A stretch of 64,000 nt of DNA. It comes from Nectonema munidae (Eukaryota > Nematomorpha > Nectonematoida > Nectonematidae). The notes under the pieces were generated by a model. The model was not told the DNA's origin. It saw only the letters and a program-made list of their open reading frames with translations, and searched no databases. This document shows, piece by piece, positions 1-12,489 of the stretch. Where the stretch lies: contig JAUIRK010000916.1 in the NCBI GenBank assembly GCA_030549495.1, forward strand, positions 781,501-845,500, written 5' to 3'. A program made the position numbers and the translations under genes. Within the stretch, counting starts at the first letter, position 1. Each line of letters opens with the position of its first letter.

Positions 1-513
1 ATTTAAAATGAACATAAATTATTTATCTGCCTTTCAAGTTATTTCTAAAGTTGGCATTTAATTCTTTTAATTTCTTAAAAAAAATTAAAAAATCAATTAA
101 ATAATAATTAATTATTGTATGAATTTGTAAAATAAAATTTCCATTTCTTGTCTTATGAATAAAGAGTTTTATGCTCATTCTTTGTAATATTGAGAACATT
201 TACTGTTCAATCAGTAAAAAACATGAAGTAATAATAATTCAATGTTGAATTATACTCTACTATAGATAGTAATGTTTGCGAACATAATTTCTCTGCGAAA
301 CTTTATCTAACTTGACTACATAATATTTTACTCTTAGTTTTTTTGAATTTGAGTAGGGTTTTCAAAAAAAGTCAATATTCAGAGTTATTTGATTTTGGAT
401 TTCTTTCTAAAAACATTTGGTTAACGTTATTACACAAGGCAAGCCAATGCAAGACGTTTTTGAGAAGAAGGGAATTTCGATTCACAGAAATGCGAAAAAG
501 GTCGAAGCCCCAC
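1..513. other. AT-rich flank, nothing recognised
   Basis: No long reading frame with family resemblance and no clear repeat boundaries. Confidence 0.5.
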
Positions 514-569
514 TTTTTAACCCTTCAAAATATGGATAATCTAATCTAATATATAATAATTTCAAGCAA
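514..569 (+). repeat. 56-bp direct repeat, copy 1
   Basis: Starts TTTTTAACCCTTC and ends TTTCAAGCAA. It matches 1591-1646 at 55 of 56 positions. Confidence 0.9.
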
Positions 570-1590
570 TCTAATCTTGGATTGGCTTGCATTGTGTGAT
601 AACTGATAACGTAATCAAATTTGCTTACTCGCATTCATCGTAGTTATTATCATATATATCTCTTACATATTCATTCTTGTTTCTCAAAATTAAAAATTAA
701 AAATTAGTAGCCCTAATTCAATACACTTTAAAATAAAGGAAAATTGAGATGGGTATATGTATACATTAAAAACATACTTGGGCTAGCAACAAAACGAAGA
801 GAGGGCAAGACAACGCACTTCGTATGGATATTTTAGAGGTGTAAACTTTTCATTAAGTGATGTGTTAGAATGACTTGATTCCGAATCTCTACTGCTTTGT
901 CATGAGAGATGATGTACTTAGGAAAGTGGTTATTGTTAGCCTGATAAACGCATGCCTAAGATTTGTTATCCTTTGTACTTTACACTGAAACTTCTCATCA
1001 AATATACTTGACCTTTAAGTTGATACTTTTTTGCACTTAGTTTACAAGCATGAGAATATTGTAGGCATTATCTTTAGGATGATACACTCTTCATCATCCA
1101 ATCAATGGATAGAAATTGTAACGGTGATGTCGTGAGCACCACATAACTTTGACAACCTAAGACTATAGAAGTTGCCGTGAACTACTTCTTTGTAACAAAG
1201 GCCCTACTTTCCTATCACAACGGATCAAAATTATTTTAGAGATACAGAAGTGTATTAGCGTAAATATTCCTTAACATGTGGGCAAAAATGGCAAGATAGA
1301 AACTATCTTTTGCACCACTGCCTTTGCTAACCCCGCAATATTACCTCTAATACAGTTTAGTTATTCAATTTGATGATTTCAAAATAATCATACCTCAAAT
1401 TCAAAATTAAATTTTAGAAATCCTCATCTATTATACAAAACATATGTATAGCATGAATATATGTATGATGTAATGAGGATCTAAAATATACCTTGAATTA
1501 AATATCATATAGAAGAAATCAGTGAGAACCAGGGATAACATTGGTCGTTTTTAAACCAAGATTCTGGTTTTTCCAAATATTTACTAGTAG
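570..1590. other. Spacer between the two 56-bp repeats, no gene seen
   Basis: About 1 kb with a slightly more mixed base composition than its flanks. I see no coding resemblance. Confidence 0.5.
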
Positions 1591-1646
1591 TTTTTAACCC
1601 TTCAAAATATGGATAATCTAATCTAATATATTATAATTTCAAGCAA
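1591..1646 (+). repeat. 56-bp direct repeat, copy 2
   Basis: Second copy of the repeat at 514-569, ending about 45 bp before the Tigger element's left inverted repeat. Confidence 0.9.
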
Positions 1647-1689
1647 ATCATATATAATCGCGCAAAAATTTAATTTGTGCGGCAAAAAA

Positions 1690-3606
1690 TTTTAACTCCA
1701 CCCTCAGCTTATGCGTTGAAAAATTCAATTTGTGCGGTTTTAAAACACGCTACCGATTCGTTACCATGGCAACGGCATTTTGAAAGAGCCACAACTGTGT
1801 TCAACATGGCAATGAATTATTATTTCTATCTTATCAAAATAACTTAATCTTAATTATTATTTGTATCTTAATTATTATTTTTTATTTCTATCCTTATCAA
1901 ATTTTCTTCATTTTAGCCATATTATGTCCAATAACAAGATTGATTTAACTCAAAAGAATGAGAAGAGGAAAACACTTTCTTTGGACATTATTAGGTTTAT
2001 CTTTATCTACGTCTTCAAGTACGCAATGCATACAAAACGGAAGTCAAATCATAATATCGATAGAAGACCTTTAGGCAATTTGGATAGAATATTTCAATCA
2101 GAAAAGGATACCTATTGCTACTAATAACATCAAATATAAGACTCTCTCCCTTTTTTCAAGTTTAAAAGAAACCAAATTTCAAGACGAGACTTCTGCCTTC
2201 ATGGCAAGTAAAGGTTGGTTTGAAAAATTCAAGAACAGAGCAGGACTTAAGAATGTTAAAATAACAGGGGAGGCAGCACGTGCTGATAAAAGCGCTGTAG
2301 CAGTATACCCAGAAGAATTGAAGAAAATAATTATGATTATCGTCTGATTTTAACGTAGACGAGACAGCATTATATTGGAAAAAATGTCCTCAAAAACTTT
2401 CTTGGCTAAGAATGAAGCATCACAACCTGGATATAAGGTCTCAAAAGAGCGCATTACACTTCTTCTTGGAGGGAACGCCGAAGGGGATTTTAAATGAAAT
2501 TTAAATTGCTTAATAAAACGCAAAATCCAAGGGCGTTAAAAGGGAGCAACAACAACTCTCTCCCTCTTATTTGGCGAGCTAATGAAAAAGGATGGGTCAC
2601 CGCTTCACTATTTGAAGATTGGTTCAAATCCTATTTTTGTTCTGCAGTCCAATCTAATTGCAAGAGGAATACTTTGGATTTTAAAGTTTTACTGCTCCTA
2701 GATGCACCTGGCCACCCTCGATCGCTTGATAACTTATCCAAGAATGTAAACGACATATTTTCCCCTTAACACTTCATCGTTACTACAGCCCATGAATCAG
2801 GGAATAATTTCTACCTTCAAAGCTTATTATATAATAAGGGGTTTTTCACGTGCAATTGACGCTACAACTGGCGAAGATACAATTTCGCTTGAAGAATTTT
2901 AACATTAAGCACGCAATTGAAAATATTTCTCTTTCATGGAAAGATGTAACACCTACTAAATGCATGAACGGGTGCTGGAAAAAGCTTTTACCAGAGTATC
3001 CAATTGATTTTCCTGGCTTCGAAACTTCAGTTAAAATTTCAATTGAAGAGACTGATTTGATTGGAAAGGATTTAGGTTTCGAAAATGTAGATGAAGGAAA
3101 CATTCAAGAATTATTGGACTCCCATGCAGCTGATATGGACGATGTTTCTCTTATAGAACTTGAACAACGAGAAGCTTTGCAAGAAAAGGACGAAGACGAT
3201 TGTCAAGAAGACAAAGAAATAACAATAAAAGAACTTGAAGATCTTTTTCACGATTTTGAAAAAGTATAAAAGTGATTAATGGATATGGACTTTGACGTAA
3301 ATCGAAGCATGAAAGTGTGCCGTGGCTAGGAAGATCAACTTTCCTGCTATCGCAAAATTTATGGTGAAAAAAAACAAAAACATGTAGAATTAACTCTTGA
3401 CAAGTTTTTTACAAAAAATAAATAAGTTCTAAATTCCTTTCTCCTACTATACTTATTATTTCGGTACTTATAAATATATTTATCCTTTTAAAAAGTTTTT
3501 AGACAAATTTTCGAAGATTAATTCAATTTTTCTCATTAATTGGAGTGTTTAATTTATGCGGCGATATCATGTGATTATTTTAACCGCATAATGCGAGGGA
3601 TAGGTA
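1690..3606 (+). mobile_element. Tigger-type (Tc1/mariner superfamily) DNA transposon, broken
   Basis: Imperfect terminal inverted repeats: the left end has CCACCCTCAGCTTATGCG, and the right end read in reverse has CTATCCCTCGCATTATGCGG. Between them the plus strand carries pieces of a CENP-B/Tigger transposase. The bounds are approximate because the ends are diverged and no clean TA duplication was picked out. Confidence 0.75.
1924..3269 (+). pseudogene. Tigger/CENP-B-like transposase, degenerate
   Basis: In order: a basic N-terminal segment (MSNNKIDLTQKNEKRKTLSL), the CENP-B-type piece KGWFEKFKNRAGL, the first catalytic-acid block NVDETALYWKK, a second block with LLLDAPGHP, a block with CMNGCWKKLLPEYP, and an acidic C-terminal tail to 3269. 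Stops and frame changes separate them (for example after 2344 and near 2497), so it cannot encode a full transposase. The order and motifs are those of Tigger elements that move by DD(D) chemistry at TA sites. Confidence 0.8.
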
Positions 3607-5189
3607 TATTTATTATTTATATATTTCACGATTTTCGAACCGATTTTTTTACTTTTTGCATTCAAAGTCAAATGACTTTTAGATTCAAAAGATTTTTGCA
3701 AGCTATAAAATGTTAACCTACCTCATTTCGGTAGCGCTACCACGTGGTGCAAGTGAATTGACGCGAGAGTGAGTTCATTGACCCGCACCCGAACAAAAAA
3801 ATTTCTCACATTTTTAATTTTCGCGAGATGTTTAAATAATTTTGAAAAAATTTTCAAGTGAGTTAAAGTACCTTTATAAATAAATGATTTTGTGAAAAAA
3901 AAATCGGATTAAATTTTTTATAAAAAAGGTTTGAATTTTCAAAAAGTTGACCTTTTTGATTCAAAATTTTACATCAAACCAAAATTATTTTTTCCCAAAT
4001 TTTACATAAATTTATTCAAAATTGCTTATATTTTAAATTTTGAAAAATATTAATTTTTGATATATTTTTTTTTGATTTTAACAATTTTTTAATATTTTTT
4101 TGTCAAAATTTACAAATTTTTAACTTTGAAAGAAACCTTTATGCTAGGAATTTTTTAAAATCATAGAGCATCCTTTTACCTACATTTTTCAATTATTTTA
4201 GGTTTTCAAAAAATTTCAAAATTTTTTTTATAAGCCATTGAACAATAATATGCACAATTTTGCCATTTTCACTATATTTTAGCGTGTAAAATGAAGAATT
4301 AATTTTTTTTTTCATATTCATAAAATATTCCTAATATTTAAACATACTACTGTGAAAAAATTAGAAAAAAAAATTATTTTTTTAAAATTTTTTTTAGTAA
4401 AACAAAATTTCCGAAAAACTTCAAACTTATCCAATTTTCGATTTTAATATCTCATTTTAAAGAAAATTTTATACGGATTACGAAAATGTATAAATATTAT
4501 AAGTTTGATTTTTTTAAATACTTTTTTTTAGCCTTTGAACATGATAAAATGACAAAAATTCCAACTTTGACCGCAAAAAATAGAAGTCATTCGATTTATT
4601 TCAAACAAATTAGATATTTGGAATCAGCGTATCAAACCCTATTAGAATACATTTAAAAAATTGTTTAATTTTCAATTTTTCGTGCCCTTTCGCCGGGGCT
4701 CAAATTATGATTTCACATATATTCAACAACAAAAAACAAGTTTTATACATTTTTAGATTCTTCTTATTATTCTGAGTAACAATTTTTATTTTATTTTGCC
4801 ATAAATCTTTTGATTGAAAAATTTTCATATATATTTGTTTATTTTGTATATACGTGTATTAGTGTACTTATTTTAACCAATCAAAAAAATTCATTTGCAT
4901 CAAAAACATTTTATATTCTCAATATATCCAATTCAACTATGGCTGATGGGTTTATTTATTCTTCTCAAGAAAGTTAATTAATTTGTTTGTTACTATTTCA
5001 AATCTATATTTTTAATAAAACAAGATTCTTTATTAAAGTTGTTTTTTTATTTTGATTTCTATAAATTGATACCTTACGATTGATAATAATTTTTAAAAGG
5101 TAAAGTTTTAATCATAGATTTAATCTAGATTATTTATTTTAAAAATCTTATTTTTTCTAAATTGTATAACTTTAAAAATTTAACGGTTA
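3607..5189. other. AT-rich low-complexity DNA, no gene
   Basis: Runs of A and T with repeated TTTTGAAAATT-like words. A short GC-richer patch lies near 3725-3800. Part of a dispersed repeat (4678-4830) is shared with 32396-32540. Confidence 0.6.
4678..4830. repeat. Dispersed repeat shared with 32396-32540
   Basis: Contains GCCCTTTCGCCGGGGCTC followed by AAATTATGATTTC. The other site has GCCCTTTCAGCGGGCTC followed by TAAATTATATTTTC. Similarity continues at lower level for over 100 bp. Confidence 0.6.
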
Positions 5190-7583
5190 GTTTACAACCA
5201 TGGGTAAATTTTACCCAACAGCACTTTTAGAGTTACATTCTGCTCATAATTTAATTTAAAATAGTTTAAAATTTAATGACATTTAATGTTTTAGTTTTCT
5301 TAATATCCATGTTGAGTTTCATGATTTTTGAGTAACTGGGAAAAAAATAATGCCTTGTTTGTATTAAAGTACAACCTTGGGTAATTTTTACCAGTATTTT
5401 TGTAAGCAATTGTAGTCTTTTTGCATTGCTCAATATTTCATTGAACAAATATTACTCTTTGATTTATTATTATGATATGCAGTTTATATTATAGGCTGTT
5501 TGCATTGCACAATATTACGTAAAAGAGTAAAGCTTTTTCACAGATTTTACTTTTTGATATATTATCACACACATCTGCTATTGCACCAAGCGCGTAGCTC
5601 TCTCTTCATTTTTTTCTTTAGCTGTATTTTATTTTTATCTTAAAATGTTTCGTTCAAAAAGATCTACAAAAGATAAGGCATTGACTAAAACGTATCAATC
5701 TTTGTTCGCATTTAGTGATAATGAAGAACAAATTGTTGAGAATCTTAGTGAATCAGAAGGCGAAACTTCCATACAAGAATATCAAAGTAACGCTGAATCG
5801 TACGAGAATGATTCCGTTTCTTCGAAAATAAGCAAAGCTTTTTCTTCATCATTCGAGAGCGAGAGTGAATTTTATAGTGATCAGCTTTCTACAACTTCTT
5901 CTAAAAGAAATTATGATAGTTCAGAAATAACTTCTTTTGCACCTGATGGAAGAGAATGTAGCAATAATGGTTCTTCTAACTCTGGTCGACAAAGATCTGA
6001 AAATATTTTCAAAAATGAACCATTTGAAATTAATCATAAAATAAATCCTAAGAAAGAAATTGAAGCATTTCTTCTTTTTTTGCAATGAAATAATTGAGCA
6101 TTCAACTGTTTACACAAACTTGCATGCAAGAAGGACCATCAATTTGCATTATCTTAAATCTGGTAAAAAAAAAAAAGGGATGTCATTGACGAAATAGAAA
6201 TGAATGCTTTTTTTGAATTGCTTATTTTTGGCGAAGCATATAATGCTGGATATAGGTCTACCTTGAATCTTTGGTCTAATAAACATGGACAGCCTATATT
6301 TAGAGCTACAATGTCTCGAAAAAGATTTCTTGAAATAAAAAGTTTTTTACGTTTTGACGATAAGTTGAGAAGAGATAAAGAAGATCCTTTTGCTCCTATA
6401 CGATTTCTAAGTGAAAAAGTTTTTCAAAGTTTTCAAGAATATGTAGTTACGCCTCCTTACTTGACTATTGATGAGCAATTATTCGAGTTTCATGGTAATG
6501 TGAGTTTCAAGCAGTACATTCCTTCTAAACCGGGAAGGTTTGGGATCAAAGTGTTTTTGATTGCAAGTAGTGGAGGGGAATATGTTTTCAATGGTTTAGT
6601 TTATATCGGTTCAAAAACATATAAAGATAGTCTTCCACAAACTTCTTTGGGTAAAACTGGTTCTATCGTTTTTGATCTTATGAAGCCCGTTATGAATTCA
6701 GGTAGAAATTTAACTGGTGACAATTTTTTTTCTTCCTGTAATCTTGTTGATGAACTTCTGAATCAAAAGACAACATATGTGGGAACAATAAAGAAAAATA
6801 AAAGATGTCTTCCTTCAAAAAGTATAGCTAAACTCAAAGCTAAAAAAGGAGAAAGTCAAACAAAAAGTCTTTTCCTGTTTTGCTAATTGACTCTTTTGAT
6901 ACTTTAAGCTGTCAAAATAATAATAGTGAAAAACCAAGTCAAGTTTTATTTTACAATAAAACAAAAAGTGGCGTTGATATATTGATAAAAAAACAAGGGA
7001 TTTCACTTGTAAAAGAAAGTGTAGAAGATGGCCTTTTGCTTTCATGTGTAACCTTCTAGATTTGTCTTGCATAAATGCTAATTATGTTTATAACAAAATT
7101 AATAAAGTTCAATTATCGCATTATGACTTCTTGGTAAACTTGGGCTACCAGCTTGTCGATAAACATATAAATAGAAGAATGAAGAATCCCAAAAGTTTAC
7201 AAAAAGACGTTCTTATTTCTTTAGAACTTTGTGGATATTCATGCAAAAAAGAAAATCAAGGCCCTGTAATGTTGGTTATGGCTAAAAGATGTGAAGTTTG
7301 TATAGGAATGACAGAAAATCTCATTCAGCATGTATAATTTGCAAAAAAGTAATATGTTTAGAGCACTCTTTCAAAGTATGAGAAAAGTTGCATTGATATT
7401 TAAATTAATAAAATTGTCTTTTAAATATAAAATAACTAAATTATTAAAAATTCATAAAAACTTTAACTAAATCTTAAATAACTTACAATATTCAAGTTAT
7501 ATTTAAATGTAGTATCAACACTTTAAAAACACTATAAATGTTAACCATATAAAAATGGGTAAAAATTACCCATGGTTGTAACC
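5190..7583 (+). mobile_element. piggyBac-type DNA transposon 1, broken
   Basis: Ends carry inverted copies of TTACAACCATGGGTAA. Each end includes the near-palindrome TGGGTAAATTTTACCCA (left 5201-5217; right around 7555-7572, one base different). A third, internal copy (TACAACCTTGGGTAATTTTT) lies at 5370-5389. The plus-strand transposase pieces lie between. I did not find exact TTAA duplications at both ends, so the bounds are approximate. Confidence 0.8.
5645..7337 (+). pseudogene. piggyBac transposase, degenerate
   Basis: 5645-6088 is the acidic serine-rich N-terminus. 6200-6886 is the catalytic core with first acidic block YLTIDEQLFEF (about residues 87-97 of that segment) and second block LTGDNFFSSC. 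The third aspartate block, KTKSGVDIL, follows near 6960 after a frame change and is followed by the LLDLSCINANYVYNK segment to 7337. At least three frame breaks (about 6088, 6880, 7058) make it non-functional. The C-terminal cysteine-rich region survives only in part (CEVCIG). Confidence 0.88.
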
Positions 7584-7762
7584 GAGCATAAAATTTTTAC
7601 AAAGTACACTAACCAGATTTCATTAGATTTAGTACACATATATTTTTAATTTAAATAAACACATCTATCTACTTTTGATTAAGGTTTTTTAGATTTTATA
7701 TAGTAAAAAATAAATTATTATCCTATACTTTTAGGTACTTATTTATTGGTTTTCTCTAGTAT
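7584..7762. other. Short AT-rich gap
   Basis: No feature seen. Confidence 0.5.
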
Positions 7763-7829
7763 AATATTGTTAGTTTTAGAGTTAGTGTTAAAATATTGTT
7801 GGAATGTTGTTAGTTTTAGAGTTAGTATT
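7763..7829. repeat. Minisatellite, left part (interrupted by hAT)
   Basis: Units built on AATATTGTTAGTTTTAGAG followed by TTAGTGTTA. The same array continues at 10141 on the other side of the hAT element. Confidence 0.8.
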
Positions 7830-10140
7830 CAGTGGCGGATCCAAGGGGGGGGGGGCGCCGGGGCCAGGCCCCTCTCCTATGAAAACATTTCTAAGTTACT
7901 CTGACAAATTTGCGCAAACGTTTTGCTAGATTGACAGGTCAAGATGGATATCTATATGAACACAACAAAACACAATATCATGAATTAGCCAAAACTGCTG
8001 CTCACGATTTCCAATTAAGAATTTCTAACCCAGAACTCTCAGTTGATAATCAATTGAATTCTAACATAATGAAATTTAAAAGAGAAAATCGAGAGATTAT
8101 GAAGAGCATAATTGAAATTGTTCTTTTATGTTGTAGAATGGGTCTATCGTTCAGAGGACATAGAGATGATGGTCAATTAGATGCTCCAACTACAATCAAC
8201 GAAATAACCGTAGAAGAAGGCTGTTTTCGCTCTATGATACAGTTGTATTCTTTATCTAACTCAAGTTTATTTAATCATCTTTCAAAATCAGCTTTGAAGG
8301 CTTCTTCCATTTCTAAAAGTATACAAAATGAAATTATATCATGCATTGCAAAAGTAATTTGCAGGAAAATAGCTAATGAAGTTGAGAAAGCGGTGTTTTA
8401 TTCTGTTATTGCAGATGAGACAACTGATTTTTCACATAAAAGCCAACTTTCATAAGGTAAGAAATGTGAAAGATCCCTCCTAGGAAGATCCTTTTTAGAA
8501 TTGGTGAACCAGAATTGTGTTGGGGAAAGAGTGTTGGGGGAAAAAAATTGTGGAAAAAAGTTTAGTTTGCGAAAACTTAGTTGGCCAAGGCTATGATGGT
8601 GCAGCAGCAATGAGTGGAGCTTTTAATGGAGTACAAGCAGAAGTACGGCGTATTTGTGGAAATCAAGCAATATATGTGCACTGCGCTGCTCATTCTTTCA
8701 ACCTTACTTTGATTAAAGCAGGTGAAGTTCCAGAAATTCGAAACACTTTTGGTATAGTTGGGAGTTTAGCGAAGTTTTTTAATTCAAGTTTTGTGAGAAG
8801 TAAAAAATTGCAAGAAGTTGTAAAGGAGTCGAAAAATGAAACTTCAAGACACAGACTGAAAGTTCCATGTCCAACTCGTTGGATTGAGAAACATGAATCT
8901 ATTCACACTGCATACATCTTGTATTATGAAATCATTGATACACTAGAGAAAATAAGCAAAGAAAAATCAACTTCTTCTTCAGCGCTAACTCTTTGCTCAA
9001 CTCTCTAACCAAATCTGAGTTTATTGTCGCATTAGTTATATTAAATGATGTAATGTATGTAACAAAAAAGATCTCTCTATTTTTACAATCTAGTTCCAAT
9101 GATATTTTTTCAGCTGTCAAACAAATTTCAATTATAAAACACCAGTTAGAAGAGTGGAGAAACAATGAAACATAATTTCGTAGAATTTTTGAAAAAGCTC
9201 AAAAAATTTTTTATGGAGAGGAACAATTGAGTATTCCAAGAATAGCAAATAAAATGACTAAAAGAAGTAATATTCCAGCTTCCACTCCATTAGAATTTTA
9301 TCGACGTTCGATTTTCTTACCTTTTTTGGATACTATTATTTCACAAATCAGTGATCGATTTGAAAAGCACATTAGTACTGTTAGTCTTCTCTGTGGTTTA
9401 TTACCAGAATTCGCTAAAAACGTTAAATTTGATGAAGTTAGAACTGGAGTTTCAAACATGGCAGCTTTTCTCCAAAACAGTTTCAGATGCTCCGCGCGAT
9501 CCAATTACCGCTCTAGAAATTTGTGATAAAGCATTTTATCCAAACATTCACAAACTTCTACTTATTTACGCAACTTTACCAGTTTCTTCATCAACAGCTG
9601 AGCGCACTTTTTCAGTACTCAAAAAATTGAAATCTTATCTGCGTTCAAATACAGGAGAAGATCGTTTGAATGGTTTGGCATTGGCTTATATTCATCGAGA
9701 CATGAATCGTGAAGATATTGTGAAAGAAACACTTGAGCTTTTCTCTCTTAAAGAACGAAAAATGAAAATTTAATTTTCTATTTTTTTATATTATAAGTAA
9801 TTTGTTGGGAAACTCACTTTATTTTACCATCTTTCAAAAATTTTATTTTTCATGTAATGTAATTTAATTCTTTATAAAGTTTTTTCAGTACTTTTTAATA
9901 AAAAAATAAAGCTCACATCAGTTTGTTGAACATTATATTAGTTTTTATATTCACGCGTATAAAGTTTCATAACTCAAAATATAATTACAATATAGAGCAT
10001 AGCTGTTTTTCGATAATAGAGTTTTGATGGAAATCCTAATAATTATTGTGATATACTACATTTGACGTACTTTTTAACTTCAAAAAAATTTCAAAGAAAA
10101 GTTTGGCCTCCCCTTCATATAATTTCTGGATCCGCCACTG
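7830..10140 (+). mobile_element. hAT transposon with CAGTGGCGGATCCA ends
   Basis: Perfect 14-bp terminal inverted repeats CAGTGGCGGATCCA at 7830-7843 and TGGATCCGCCACTG at 10127-10140. A poly-G tract follows the left end. The expected 8-bp target duplication is not exact; the shared AGTAT on each side is offset by one base. The element carries a hAT transposase on the plus strand with several breaks and lies inside a minisatellite. Confidence 0.88.
7910..9773 (+). pseudogene. hAT transposase (DUF4371 plus dimerisation domain), degenerate
   Basis: 7910-8455 resembles the DUF4371 part of zinc-finger MYM-type-1-like hAT proteins, with MGLSFRGHRDDGQLDAP and VIADETTDFSHKSQLS (first catalytic Asp region). 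8517-9008 holds the second block, GQGYDGAAAMSG, and VHCAAHSFNLTL. After frame changes near 9000, 9175 and 9490, the C-terminal hAT dimerisation region appears with LPVSSSTAERTFSVLKKLKS and ends at a stop at 9773. The DUF4371 start is incomplete. Four or more breaks make it inactive. Confidence 0.9.
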
Positions 10141-10292
10141 AGTATAGTTATAATATTGTTAGTTTTAGAGTTAGTGTTAGAATATTGTTAGTTTTAAAGT
10201 TTGTGTTAGTATAGTTAGAATATTAGTTATAGAGTTAGTGTTAGTAGAGTTAGAATATTGTTAGTTTTAGTAGTATTAGTATAGTTAGAATA
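10141..10292. repeat. Minisatellite, right part
   Basis: Continuation of the 7763-7829 array after the hAT insertion, with degenerate units of GTTAGTTTTAGAGTTAGTG and TAGTATAGTTAGAATATT. Confidence 0.8.
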
Positions 10293-10330
10293 TTCTTATA
10301 ATTTAAATTATATAATTTAATTATAACTAT

Positions 10331-10806
10331 CAATGATTATTGGGGGTACCAATGATCTTTACTGGGGTATTAATGATTTTTACGGGGGTACTAATGATCT
10401 TTGTTGATACCACTGATCTTTAAGAGCGGTACCACTGATCTTTACCCGGGTACCAATGATCTTTACGGAGGGTATCAATGATCTTTATGGAGGGTATCAA
10501 TGATCTTTGCGGTTACCAATGATATTTGCGAGGTACCAATGATCTTTACGGGTTCCTTGAGGGGATCTATAATCCCGGTACCAATGATCTTTGAGATTAC
10601 CTTGAATCACGGAGCTACCAATTATCATTCACAGGACCTAGAATCACTGGGATACGAATGATCTTTAACAGTACCTAGAATCACGAGGTGTACCAATGAT
10701 CTTTAACAGGACCTAGAATCAGAAGGACCTTGAATCACGGGGGTACCAATGATCTTTAACAGGACCTAGATTAAAAGTACCAATGATCTTTAACTGTACC
10801 TAGAAT
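10331..10806. repeat. GGTACCAATGATCTTTA minisatellite
   Basis: About 476 bp of degenerate tandem units built on GGTACCAATGATCTTTAC, first short (about 25-35 bp) and then longer with an added GGACCTAGAATCAC segment. The same wording recurs at 32575-32640. Confidence 0.9.
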
Positions 10807-10811
10807 CCTAC

Positions 10812-10849
10812 GTCTCGAACGAAGCGAGAGACAAACAGGCTTATCCTAG
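10812..10849. other. Short hairpin followed by CTAG
   Basis: TCTCG (10813-10817) pairs with CGAGA (10825-10829) across a 7-nt loop. CTAG then T follow 17 nt later (10846-10850). The arrangement resembles a Helitron-type 3' end, but nothing else of a Helitron is seen. Confidence 0.3.
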
Positions 10850-11838
10850 TACTTATAAAAATCATAACGGATGGAAACTATTTTATACTATTTTATTAAA
10901 CTTATTTTTTATACTAAGAGAAATAAGGACAGCATTTAAATTTCATGTATCATCTTCTTTTTTACATTAAATTGCCCTACTTTTCTAACATCAAATTTAG
11001 TATTTATCATTACAATAATTCAAGAGTATATATAAACAAAAATCATATTAATGTATACTTAAGGTGAAAAATCAATATTTGAATGCTCAAAACACAACAT
11101 TAACGTTTTAAACACAGCGAAAAATTAAATCAGATTTTTTATTAGCTCTTTTTAAACAACCTTCAAAACTAGACAAAAAAATTATACTAAATGTTTCTTT
11201 GTGTAATGAAATTACAAAAATTACTTTTTTATAATAACACAAAATACCTTCAATACTTATGAATAAATTATTTTCTCTATAGTCCTACTTTTTTGTTAAG
11301 TTTTTGTGTCTATAAAATTTTTTCAATCAGAAAACATTGAGGGGAAGTGTTGTTTGTATATGAGATTAAAAAAAGATGTACATACAAAAAATTCGTTTAT
11401 AAATCCTCATAGGATAGTATATTTATATATATATATTAGTATCTGAGTCTAAGAAAGAAAGTCAAGTGGTAAAAATGTAATGATGGCAGAAGGTCTAAGT
11501 GACATAATGGCGAATATTGTGGGCCATCGGTTATTGAATCATAAGTCTATTATATATCAGTAGAAGTTACTTGCAGTCATACCTGCAAGAGCGAACATTG
11601 GGTACATGTATCTAAACTCGGGTAAAACTAAAGATCCCAAGACACTGCAAACAGCCTAAAAATCCAGAAAAAAGGCCCAAAAGCACACAAAATTCCATAA
11701 GTCCTTCAAAGTAGTAGGTAATAATAATTCAAAAAATTTCTTTCAAATTATTAAATTTCTTAACTTTCTTCGTGGATAAAATCATATGGTGCATAGATTT
11801 CACATTTCCATACGTCTAAATGAATATGTACGAAAAGT
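10850..11838. other. No gene seen
   Basis: AT-rich DNA with a short AT microsatellite near 11420. No coding resemblance on either strand. Confidence 0.5.
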
Positions 11839-11965
11839 TTAACCCGTTAACGACCAGAATAATCAGACGATATCTAGTATAAAGCAGAAAATTTGTATTA
11901 AAAAGCATTAATAAACGCAAACAATTCAAATTTTTGTAAGTCAACTGTGGTCGATAACCGGTTAA
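11839..11965. mobile_element. TTAA MITE, copy a
   Basis: 127 bp including TTAA at both ends. Terminal repeats CCCGTTAACGACCA and, inverted, CCGGTTATCGACCA. The opposite-strand interior matches the copy at 33483-33600. Confidence 0.85.
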
Positions 11966-12480
11966 ACAATAATGGATTCAAGAGATTTTAACTGGAGACC
12001 TTCTAGTCTAGAAGAATCTAAGCTTTACTTAGGCAAACCAAATCCTTTGTTAAAAAAGAACAAATTTTTATTATGATGAAAATTTAAAAATGTCAGAATA
12101 TTGATATAGATTACGTGAAGTTACAGAGGGTTTAGCAAGTATTTAAATTAATCTAAATTCGTGAAAATATTAACGCATTCTGTAGAACGATATTTTTCTT
12201 AAATCAACATTACATGTTCTCGCAAAACAAAACATAACGAAAAATAATATTCCATCTGTTACTTGGAAACCAAAAAAAAGGACTACTGGCAGATTTACAA
12301 GACTGAACAAAACATAAACAGATTGAAAAAGATAATTAATCTTGATATTTTTAGTAAATGAATTACCCTAATTTCTTTATTTTTAGAGATAATTTCCTTA
12401 ATCTCTCTTTACTAATTCTAGGTTTATTTTTAATCTAATCTTGAGTTTTTCTAAAATTGATAATGGCATTACTGGTGCGA
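11966..12480. other. No gene seen
   Basis: AT-rich spacer; no family resemblance or repeat structure found. Confidence 0.5.
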
Positions 12481-12489
12481 ACGAATGTG

